Positions 1 through 5,705 of a stretch of 33,315 nt of DNA are shown here, in pieces. The DNA is taken from contig CALGTV010000123.1 in the NCBI GenBank assembly GCA_937902395.1, positions 1 to 33,315 on the forward strand, read 5' to 3'. The stretch's first letter is position 1. Each line of letters starts with the position of its first letter. Below the pieces are notes generated by a model, which worked only from the letters and a program-made list of their open reading frames with translations, did no database searches and was not told the origin of the DNA. Made by a program: the position numbers and the translations under genes. Source of the stretch: an uncultured Ruminococcus sp. (GTDB taxonomy: Bacteria > Bacillota > Clostridia > Oscillospirales > Ruminococcaceae).

Positions 1-596
1 CAACAGGTATGGACGCGCTCACTCACGCAGTTGAGGCATACATAGGTCGCTCAACCACAAAAAAGACAAGAGCATATGCAAAAGAGGCTGTAAAGCTTAT
101 TTTTGAAAACATATATACTGCATACACGGAGCCTTATAATCACAGTGCAAGAAAGAATATGCTAAGTGCCGCTTACAAGGCGGGCATTGCGTTTACAACA
201 AGCTATGTAGGCTATATTCACGCTGTAGCGCATTCGCTTGGCGGTCAGTATAATATTGCGCACGGGCTTGCAAACTCAGTTTTAATGCCTTACGTTTTAA
301 AAAGCTACGGCAAAACAGTACATAAAAAGCTTTATGACCTGGCTTTGGTAGCAGGCGTTTGTGAAAAGAGCGACAGCTACAGCGAGGGCGCTGAAAAATT
401 TATTGACTCTATTCAAAAACTAAACGAAAAGATGGGTATACCTGAAAAGCTGACAGGTATACAGCATAGCGATATTCCTCTGATGGCAAAGCATGCGGAT
501 AAAGAGGCTAATCCTCTTTATCCGGTGCCGAGGCTTTTTAATGCAAAGGAGCTTGAGCAGTTTTACTATATGGTAATGGAGAAGCAGAATGGATAA
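1..596 (+). CDS. Iron-containing alcohol dehydrogenase, C-terminal part (runs off the left edge)
   Basis: This is the last 198 or so residues of a group III iron-dependent alcohol dehydrogenase, a cytoplasmic NAD(P)H enzyme that interconverts alcohols and aldehydes or ketones. The reading frame enters at base 3, so the N-terminal Rossmann half lies outside the window. The visible part is the all-helical metal-binding domain. The family's Fe ligands can be seen as Asp and His in MDALTHAVEAY, the His pair region HAVAHSLGG, and the His of AHGLANS. The stop codon overlaps the start of the aldehyde dehydrogenase gene by 8 bases, so the two are almost certainly co-translated and may handle the same aldehyde. 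Family assignment is firm; the substrate cannot be told from this fragment. Confidence 0.93.
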   Translation, partial: TGMDALTHAVEAYIGRSTTKKTRAYAKEAVKLIFENIYTAYTEPYNHSARKNMLSAAYKAGIAFTTSYVGYIHAVAHSLGGQYNIAHGLANSVLMPYVLKSYGKTVHKKLYDLALVAGVCEKSDSYSEGAEKFIDSIQKLNEKMGIPEKLTGIQHSDIPLMAKHADKEANPLYPVPRLFNAKELEQFYYMVMEKQNG

Positions 597-1971
597 ACTT
601 GACATAAAAGAAATTTTAAAGGCGCAAAGAGCGTTTTATAATAGCGGCAAAACTCACGATGTAGCGTTCAGAATTGCCGCTCTCAAAAAGCTGTATCGTG
701 CTGTAAAGGATAACGAGGAGCTTATTGCAAAGGCCTTGTATGAGGATTTAGGCAAGAGCCGATATGAAGCCTTTATGTGTGAAATCGGTATGGTTTTAAG
801 CGAGATTTCTTATATGATAAAGCATACCAAGAGATTTGCTAAAAAGCATTACGTTTATACCCCGCTTGCACAGTTTGCCGCAACAAGCTACAAAAAGGCT
901 ACCCCTTATGGCAACGTTTTAGTTATGAGCCCTTGGAATTATCCTTTTTTGCTGACAATTGACCCGCTTTGTGACGCAATTGCCGCCGGCAATACGGTAG
1001 TTGTAAAACCGAGCGCATACTCCCTTGCTACCACAAAGGTTATAAAAGAGCTGATTGAAGGCTGTTTTGAGCCTGAATTTGTAGCGGTTGTAACAGGCGG
1101 CAGAAAGGAAAACGCAGAGCTTTTAAATCAGAAGTTTGATTTTGTTTTCTTTACGGGCAGTCAGAATGTAGGCAAAGAGGTTTTAAGGCATACAGCCGAA
1201 AACCTGACCCCTGCGGTTTTGGAGCTTGGCGGCAAAAGCCCTTGTATTGTTGACAGTACAGCAAAGCTTTCACTTGCGGCTAAGAGAATAGTATTCGGTA
1301 AATATCTAAACTGCGGTCAGACCTGTGTTGCGCCTGACTATGTTCTCTGCGAGCGTTCTGTAAAGGACGAGCTTTTGAAGAATATAAAAGAGCAGATTAC
1401 AAAGCAGTATGGCGAAAATCCGCTTAAAAACAAAGACTTTGGCAAAATCATAAATGAGAAGCATTTTGAACGTATAAACTCACTCATTGACAAGAACAAA
1501 GTTGTAATGGGAGGAAATTCTGATAATGATACTTTACAGATTGAACCTACTGTTATGGATAATGTATCCTTTGATGATGCAGTTATGCAGGAAGAAATCT
1601 TCGGCCCCGTTATGCCGATTATTACATACGATAAGTTTGATGACGTTTTTGAAATTTTAAGAGATAAGCAAAAGCCGCTGGCACTTTATCTTTTCTCTGA
1701 AAATAAAAAGCATATCAGAGCAGTTACCGAGCGAATTTCTTACGGCGGTGGATGCGTAAACGATACTATCATCCACTTAGCGACAAGCGAAATGGGCTTT
1801 GGCGGTGTTGGTGAAAGCGGTATGGGCTCATATCACGGAAAAGAGGGCTTTGACGTTTTCTCTCACACTAAGAGTATTGTTGACAAAAAGACCTTTATGG
1901 ATCTGCCTATGCGATATCAGCCTTATAAGTCAAAGCTTAATGAAAAGCTTTTGCATTTCTTTTTAAGATAG
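589..1971 (+). CDS. Aldehyde dehydrogenase, class 3-like
   Basis: A 460-residue NAD(P)-dependent aldehyde dehydrogenase that oxidises aldehydes to carboxylic acids. Seen in the sequence: MSPWNYP at about 113-119, the cofactor lysine in VVVKPS (K140), FTGS at 188-191, the general base Glu in LELGGKSP (E212), and the nucleophile Cys in GQTC (C246). EEIFGPV further on is also typical. The length and the short N terminus fit the ALDH3/YwdH branch, which is shorter than the roughly 500-residue main ALDH classes. The gene overlaps the upstream alcohol dehydrogenase by 8 bases, and a HAD phosphatase gene follows after 10 bases, so the three form an operon. An alcohol/aldehyde detoxification or fatty-aldehyde role is an inference. 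Confidence 0.95.
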   Translation: MDKLDIKEILKAQRAFYNSGKTHDVAFRIAALKKLYRAVKDNEELIAKALYEDLGKSRYEAFMCEIGMVLSEISYMIKHTKRFAKKHYVYTPLAQFAATSYKKATPYGNVLVMSPWNYPFLLTIDPLCDAIAAGNTVVVKPSAYSLATTKVIKELIEGCFEPEFVAVVTGGRKENAELLNQKFDFVFFTGSQNVGKEVLRHTAENLTPAVLELGGKSPCIVDSTAKLSLAAKRIVFGKYLNCGQTCVAPDYVLCERSVKDELLKNIKEQITKQYGENPLKNKDFGKIINEKHFERINSLIDKNKVVMGGNSDNDTLQIEPTVMDNVSFDDAVMQEEIFGPVMPIITYDKFDDVFEILRDKQKPLALYLFSENKKHIRAVTERISYGGGCVNDTIIHLATSEMGFGGVGESGMGSYHGKEGFDVFSHTKSIVDKKTFMDLPMRYQPYKSKLNEKLLHFFLR

Positions 1972-1981
1972 GAGTTTTAAA

Positions 1982-2689
1982 ATGAGTATCAAAGCGATTT
2001 TATTTGATCTTGACGGAACGCTTTTACCTATGGATCAGGATGAGTTTGTAAATACATATTTCGGCTTTCTTGCAAAGAAGATGGCAGGCTATGGTTATGA
2101 GCCAAAAAGCCTTATTTCTGCTGTATGGGCAGGCACAAAAGCTATGATTTTAAATAATGGTCAGAAAACAAACGAAAATGCCTTCTGGGATAAATTCTGC
2201 TCTTTGATGGGTGATGACAAGAGAAATGATATTCCGCTTTTTGAAAGCTTTTATGAGGTTGAGTTTCAGCAGGCGCAGGCAGTATGCCCTAAAAACGAAA
2301 AGGCGGCTTTGACTGTAAATGCGCTAAAGGATATGGGCTTTAAGCTGGTGCTTGCAACAAACCCGATTTTCCCTCAGATCGCTACAAAAAGCAGAATTAA
2401 ATGGGCAGGGCTATGTGAAGAAGATTTTGAATTTTATACAACATACGAAAACTCATTTTACAGCAAGCCAAGCCTTATGTACTACAAGGATATCTTATCA
2501 CAGCTATCACTCAGCGCCGATGAATGCCTGATGGTAGGCAACGATGTAGGCGATGATATGGTTGCAAAAAAGCTTGGAATGAAGGTTTTCTTGCTCACAG
2601 ACTGCCTTATCAATAAGGATGATGAAGATATCTCACAGTATCCAAACGGCAGCTTTGACGAGCTTTTGGAATATGTAAAGACGTTATAA
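1982..2689 (+). CDS. HAD-superfamily hydrolase
   Basis: A 235-residue haloacid dehalogenase-type hydrolase, most likely a small-molecule phosphatase. The catalytic motif I is FDLDGTLL with D9 (nucleophile) and D11. Motif II is the Thr of LATNP near 126, motif III is the Lys of SKPS near 162, and motif IV is GNDVGDD at 186-192. A helical cap of about 80 residues lies between motifs I and II (C1 type). An AGGAG site lies 6 bases before the ATG. The gene follows the aldehyde dehydrogenase closely and is the last of the operon, since a strong terminator begins 41 bases after its stop. The substrate is unknown. Confidence 0.93.
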   Translation: MSIKAILFDLDGTLLPMDQDEFVNTYFGFLAKKMAGYGYEPKSLISAVWAGTKAMILNNGQKTNENAFWDKFCSLMGDDKRNDIPLFESFYEVEFQQAQAVCPKNEKAALTVNALKDMGFKLVLATNPIFPQIATKSRIKWAGLCEEDFEFYTTYENSFYSKPSLMYYKDILSQLSLSADECLMVGNDVGDDMVAKKLGMKVFLLTDCLINKDDEDISQYPNGSFDELLEYVKTL

Positions 2690-2729
2690 TTAAAACCGCT
2701 ATAAAAAAGGACGGTAACCATAAAAAGTA

Positions 2730-2770
2730 AATCCAGAGAAGAATGTAATCTTCTCTGGATTTTTGTTTTA
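2730..2770 (+). terminator. Rho-independent terminator of the dehydrogenase-HAD operon
   Basis: A perfect 13-bp stem (2730-2742 with 2749-2761) closes a 6-base loop and runs into TTTTGTTTT. It lies just after the HAD gene and before the convergent small-gene operon. An A-rich run on the left side means it may also stop transcription coming from the right. Confidence 0.93.
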
Positions 2771-2860
2771 TATTCAGTTTGATAAATTGGAATTTGGCGG
2801 TGTGTCGCCGTAGCCATTTTATTGCTGTTATATAATCTTTACAAGAGCAAGATTGCCTGG

Positions 2861-3001
2861 TCATTCATCGTTGTTTTCATTCTGAGCGGATATGGTTAAC
2901 TCCATCATTCTTTGTGCATAAGTATCTCCATCAATTTCTTCATCAGCATATTGTCTCATTAACTCATCAATCTGTTTTTTCAGTTCTTCTCTGTTCATCA
3001 T
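2861..3001 (-). CDS. Small acidic hypothetical protein (46 aa)
   Basis: A short gene that I do not recognise. It begins ATG ATG, with a perfect AGGAGG 4 bases before the first ATG and 7 before the second, so the second Met may be the one used. The product starts MMNREELKKQIDEL and is mostly charged, predicted helical, with no membrane segment or signal peptide. It is the third gene of a minus-strand operon of three tiny genes, 13 bases after the zinc-ribbon gene. The strong ribosome site and tight spacing are the main reasons to believe it. Confidence 0.7.
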   Translation of the reverse strand: MMNREELKKQIDELMRQYADEEIDGDTYAQRMMELTISAQNENNDE

Positions 3002-3014
3002 TTTACCTCCTATA

Positions 3015-3206
3015 TTAGAACGGTGTATTGCAGTGTCTGCAATAATAAGCCTTACTATCTCTCATCTCATGGCAATGAGGACATTCAACTAAGTCATCTT
3101 CTCCATCAGACGTTCTTGTTCTATGAGTACATAGAAAACAGTAAATCGTATCCCCTTCATCCCACAGAGTATCATCATTTTCATTTCCGCAATTTGCACA
3201 TTTCAA
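3015..3206 (-). CDS. Small double zinc-ribbon protein (63 aa), TTG start
   Basis: A 63-residue protein with four CxxC knuckles: CANC near the N terminus, CFLC near 23, CPHC near 43 and CRHC near 56. These would bind two zinc ions, either as two ribbons or one interleaved pair. Such proteins commonly bind nucleic acid or act as small adaptors, but no specific function can be read here. The start is TTG, eight bases after a perfect AGGAGG; the only ATG nearby is out of frame. It sits between two other tiny genes on the same strand, with gaps of 15 and 13 bases, so the three share a transcript. Confidence 0.8.
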   Translation of the reverse strand: MKCANCGNENDDTLWDEGDTIYCFLCTHRTRTSDGEDDLVECPHCHEMRDSKAYYCRHCNTPF

Positions 3207-3221
3207 GACAATTTCCTCCTT

Positions 3222-3431
3222 TTATTTTTTGAAAGGGCGAGAGAAAACATTCCCACCTTCTGAAACAAGTTCTTCAGCATGGTCAGAAACAAACTCTGCC
3301 ACACTATGCCATTCTTTCTTGAAGCAAAAAAATAACTTTCCATCTATCAATTTCGTAGGACAAGTATATTTTCGTCCACCAGAAATAATTTGACACCAAT
3401 TCAAGATTTTGTTAATTCCCAATACAATCAT
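3222..3431 (-). CDS. Small hypothetical protein (69 aa)
   Basis: The first gene of the three-gene minus-strand mini-operon. I chose the ATG at 3431 because a GGAGG site lies just upstream; an in-frame TTG at 3446 would start inside or before that site. The product begins MIVLGINKILNWC and contains ISGGRKYTCPTKLIDGKLFF, which reads like a small beta-rich fold. It has three cysteines that do not form paired knuckles, and I see no membrane segment. I do not recognise a family. A sigma-A-type promoter and a palindrome at the transcription start lie upstream. Confidence 0.7.
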   Translation of the reverse strand: MIVLGINKILNWCQIISGGRKYTCPTKLIDGKLFFCFKKEWHSVAEFVSDHAEELVSEGGNVFSRPFKK

Positions 3432-3456
3432 TTTTCCCTCCGTCAAATTCTTATTT

Positions 3457-3471
3457 ATCGGTCTGTCCGAT
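3457..3471. promoter_or_regulatory. Candidate operator palindrome at the start of the mini-operon transcript
   Basis: ATCGG-TCTGT-CCGAT, a perfect 5-bp inverted repeat with a 5-base centre. It begins about 8 bases downstream of the -10 box of the minus-strand promoter, so it covers the expected transcription start. A repressor bound here would block initiation. The inverted repeat is visible; operator function is inferred. Confidence 0.4.
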
Positions 3472-3478
3472 TTCCTAC

Positions 3479-3507
3479 ATTATACCACATCAACCCAAGA
3501 AGTTCAA
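3479..3507 (-). promoter_or_regulatory. Sigma-A-type promoter of the three-gene mini-operon
   Basis: On the minus strand, a -35 TTGAAC (3502-3507) and a perfect -10 TATAAT (3479-3484) are separated by exactly 17 bases. It lies about 48 bases upstream of the first ATG of the operon. Confidence 0.8.
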
Positions 3508-3520
3508 TCATAGTAGCAAT

Positions 3521-3554
3521 AAAAAAGCCGTACTCGGATTTTTCCGAATACGGC
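3521..3554 (-). terminator. Terminator of the GNAT gene
   Basis: A 12-bp stem (3527-3538 with 3543-3554) is followed on the minus strand by six T residues (A run at 3521-3526). The one imperfect position is a G-U wobble when read as minus-strand RNA, but a C-A mismatch on the plus strand, which supports minus-strand use. It lies about 50 bases past the GNAT stop codon. Confidence 0.88.
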
Positions 3555-3607
3555 GGTACATATTAAAAATATAGCTGTTCTTCCAATCTCTCCACAAGAC
3601 CGAAAGT

Positions 3608-4360
3608 TTATTTGATCAATATAATATCATCTGCCACTATCTCTAAAATTGTTTCTGGACCACCATCTGAATCATCAACAGTTAAAAATTTATATACTTT
3701 GTCATTAAAGATTATATCGCCAATTTCATCTATCAATTCAACATTATGAACTATTTTTCTACAATTCACGGTTTTCAATATGCGTATGTCTCCATTCCAC
3801 ATATTTATTTCAATGACATATTCATAGTTATCTCTATATATTTTCCCGATTTCATTATCATTGTATGCTATCCTATTTAACAATTCGTTTTTTGTACCAA
3901 TATCCATAATGCATTTTTCCAAATATACAAATTGCAGTTCCTCGGATACTGCTTCCTCTTTGAAAATTTTATATCCCAATCTTTCATATAATCTTATGTT
4001 GCTAATACTTTTGGTACTGGTAAACAACTCATACCTGCAATTCGGAAATTCATTCTCCATTGCCAATAAAAGTTGCGTACCAATTCCCTGCTTTTGCATT
4101 TTAGGATGTACCATCAATTTGCCAATATAAACGGTTCCGTTCTCTTTATACGCCCTGACAGAACCAATAATATCTCCGCTGCCATCCACTACTTTTAAAA
4201 CAGTACCATGTGCAAATTCTTCGCCCATTTCCTCTATCGTTTGCTTTAAAGGCGGAATATCCGTATCTCCAAAGAGTTTAGCTTCGCTTTGATAAGCCAA
4301 ATATTGCAATTCAAGTATTTCCTTTAAATCTTCTTTCTGTGCTTTCTGTATCAAAATCAC
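3608..4360 (-). CDS. GNAT-family N-acetyltransferase with an extra C-terminal domain
   Basis: A 250-residue protein. Residues 1-150 form a GNAT acetyltransferase, which moves acetyl from acetyl-CoA to an amine. The acetyl-CoA loop is visible as VHPKMQKQGIGTQLL near 87-101, followed by the typical C-terminal ERLGYKIFKEE. Residues 150-250 form a separate beta-rich domain that I do not recognise (NYEYVIEINMWNGDIRILK, then LTVDDSDGG). The listed start is GTG at 4360, only 3 bases from AGGAGG. An in-frame TTG at 4354 lies 9 bases from it and gives MIQKAQKED, closer to normal GNAT N termini, so it may be the real start. A promoter and a 16-bp palindrome lie upstream, and a terminator lies downstream, so the gene is probably monocistronic. 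The substrate is unknown. Confidence 0.88.
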   Translation of the reverse strand: MILIQKAQKEDLKEILELQYLAYQSEAKLFGDTDIPPLKQTIEEMGEEFAHGTVLKVVDGSGDIIGSVRAYKENGTVYIGKLMVHPKMQKQGIGTQLLLAMENEFPNCRYELFTSTKSISNIRLYERLGYKIFKEEAVSEELQFVYLEKCIMDIGTKNELLNRIAYNDNEIGKIYRDNYEYVIEINMWNGDIRILKTVNCRKIVHNVELIDEIGDIIFNDKVYKFLTVDDSDGGPETILEIVADDIILIK

Positions 4361-4408
4361 TTTCCTCCTAACGCAACATCATAACAGCAAATTCTTATTT
4401 GGTTTATC

Positions 4409-4424
4409 GAACAGATATCTGTTC
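4409..4424. promoter_or_regulatory. 16-bp perfect palindrome, candidate operator
   Basis: GAACAGATATCTGTTC is a perfect palindrome between the divergent GNAT gene and the secreted-protein gene. It begins about 14 bases downstream of the -10 of the GNAT promoter, within its leader, and could also affect the divergent gene. It is not a Gram-positive LexA box, because GAAC and GTTC are 8 bases apart rather than 4. Regulatory use is inferred. Confidence 0.5.
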
Positions 4425-4437
4425 TTAACATAAGCTA

Positions 4438-4466
4438 ATTATACCATAAACACGTGAAAATTACAA
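4438..4466 (-). promoter_or_regulatory. Sigma-A-type promoter of the GNAT gene
   Basis: On the minus strand, -35 TTGTAA (4461-4466) and perfect -10 TATAAT (4438-4443) are separated by 17 bases. The transcript would start near 4431 and run through the 16-bp palindrome. Confidence 0.7.
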
Positions 4467-4495
4467 GTGTTAAAAACGAAAGGAGTTTTTCTTTT

Positions 4496-5185
4496 ATGAA
4501 AAAAATTATCACAACCCTCGCAGCCCTTTGTATTGTTTCGAGCTTAGGCATTACTGCTCACGCTTCCGAAATACTTGATAAAGACTACATAGAATCAGAA
4601 ATCTGGGAGGAAATGTGGCTTGGAAGAAATGATGACGGAACAGAATTTCCCGAAGCATCTTTCAATCATCATATACTCAGCAAATGGGTTGACGAGAATT
4701 ACGGCTCAGATGAGTATGATTGGACAGCATTAGGCGAACTCAAATATGAATACAAAGACTACTACAACCGACTTATTAAGGATTGGGACTTCAACGATGA
4801 TAAAAGCGGTAATTGGACTATCGACACCGAGGATAACTCATACCATTTTCAACTCATAGGCGGTCAATGGAATATGATTGACAAGAATGGTGATACCGTT
4901 GAGATATTTCCTGTTTTCAGCACTCTTGAAGAAGATACAACGGAGCGTGTATATAACGAAGATACTGGAAATAACGATAGCGGTGCTGTCGGTATCGCAG
5001 GAAACAGAGCTGAAAAGCCGTCAGAGAGCCGTGATAAATCCGATAGAAAAGTATCTGCCGCAACCACAGAAAAAGCTACAGAGAGCGTTCCTGAGCATCC
5101 TGAAAGCAGCCCGTTACCGTTTGTAATCGGTGGAATTGCTATTGTAGGTATCGGTGGAGCAATTATGTACAAGAAAAGAAAGTGA
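4496..5185 (+). CDS. Secreted, membrane-anchored hypothetical protein
   Basis: A 229-residue exported protein of unknown function. The start at 4496 gives MKKIITTLAALCIVSS..., a clear Sec signal peptide ending near AHA-SE, and a GGAG site lies 10 bases upstream. An earlier ATG at 4454 would bury the signal and has no ribosome site. Residues 28-130 are an acidic, Trp/Tyr-rich domain (EEMWLGRNDDGTEFPEA, KWVDENYGSDEYDW). A low-complexity linker rich in Ser, Thr, Glu and Lys follows (about 140-200). The end, PFVIGGIAIVGIGGAIMYKK, is a transmembrane anchor with a positive cytoplasmic tail; no LPxTG motif precedes it. The next gene follows after 7 bases. The protein probably sits on the outer face of the membrane. 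Confidence 0.8.
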   Translation: MKKIITTLAALCIVSSLGITAHASEILDKDYIESEIWEEMWLGRNDDGTEFPEASFNHHILSKWVDENYGSDEYDWTALGELKYEYKDYYNRLIKDWDFNDDKSGNWTIDTEDNSYHFQLIGGQWNMIDKNGDTVEIFPVFSTLEEDTTERVYNEDTGNNDSGAVGIAGNRAEKPSESRDKSDRKVSAATTEKATESVPEHPESSPLPFVIGGIAIVGIGGAIMYKKRK

Positions 5186-5192
5186 GGAAGTT

Positions 5193-5555
5193 ATGATTTT
5201 CAAAAGTGATAAGTGGGAACTTGATACAGAAAGAATTACTGTTACTAACCTTGAAAACGGTAGAATTACCGCTTTCCACGAGGATTTCATCCGATATCAT
5301 CTGCATTATCGTGAAGAATATTCTCCCGAACTCTTGCAGAAAGTTGTTGACGAGGGCATTGTCCTGCAACACCTTGAAGATTTAGCAATCAATGTTAAAG
5401 ATAAAATTGAGGAACAGAAAGAATTATTGTTGAATGAGGATAAAGCTTATCTTGTAGCACTTGAAAACGGAAATTTGCTTGAAGTTGGTAGAATAGCAAA
5501 TGTATACAAAGAACTGGCTAAAGAAAGTGTTTATGCTTCTATGGTTTATGTTTAA
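5193..5555 (+). CDS. TnpV-like transposon-associated protein (120 aa)
   Basis: The start at 5193 is chosen because a GAGG site lies just upstream and the preceding gene ends only 7 bases before. The product (MIFKSDKWELDTERITVTNL...) shares the layout of TnpV proteins found on clostridial Tn4451-type elements: a short N-terminal region, then a motif of the kind YREEYSPELLQKVVDEG, a long charged helix, and an aliphatic end (ELAKESVYASMVYV) like the ELIY end of TnpV. TnpV's role is not known. If the match is right, this gene marks old transposon material next to the secreted-protein gene. The similarity is judged by eye, so the family call is tentative; that it is a real gene is likely. Confidence 0.6.
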   Translation: MIFKSDKWELDTERITVTNLENGRITAFHEDFIRYHLHYREEYSPELLQKVVDEGIVLQHLEDLAINVKDKIEEQKELLLNEDKAYLVALENGNLLEVGRIANVYKELAKESVYASMVYV

Positions 5556-5566
5556 GGGGTGCAGCT

Positions 5567-5638
5567 ATGTTTTGTGAGATGTGCGATAAAGAAAGTAACT
5601 TTCATAACTTTAGTTCTGAAATAGAAATAAGGATTTAA
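5567..5638 (+). CDS. Possible tiny ORF (23 aa) or gene remnant
   Basis: An ATG with a GGGGTG site about 5 bases upstream opens a 23-codon frame (MFCEMCDKESNFHNFSSEIE...) that ends just before a terminator. CEMC could be half of a zinc knuckle. It may be the first codons of a gene that has lost its rest, or just chance. It is listed because it sits in phase at the end of the plus-strand unit. Confidence 0.3.
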   Translation: MFCEMCDKESNFHNFSSEIEIRI

Positions 5639-5640
5639 AC

Positions 5641-5680
5641 AATAAAACGGTCATAGTTTGTAAGCTAAGACCGTTTTATT
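5641..5680. terminator. Bidirectional terminator between convergent genes
   Basis: A perfect 12-bp inverted repeat (5641-5652 with 5669-5680), with AATAAAA on one end and TTTTATT on the other, lies between the plus-strand TnpV-like unit and the minus-strand KAP gene. It can serve both. Confidence 0.88.
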
Positions 5681-5705
5681 ATTAGTGAGAACGTATAACA
5701 CAATT

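Noticed and set aside
4409..4424. SOS (LexA) box
   Set aside because: The Gram-positive box needs GAAC and GTTC 4 bases apart; here the gap is 8.
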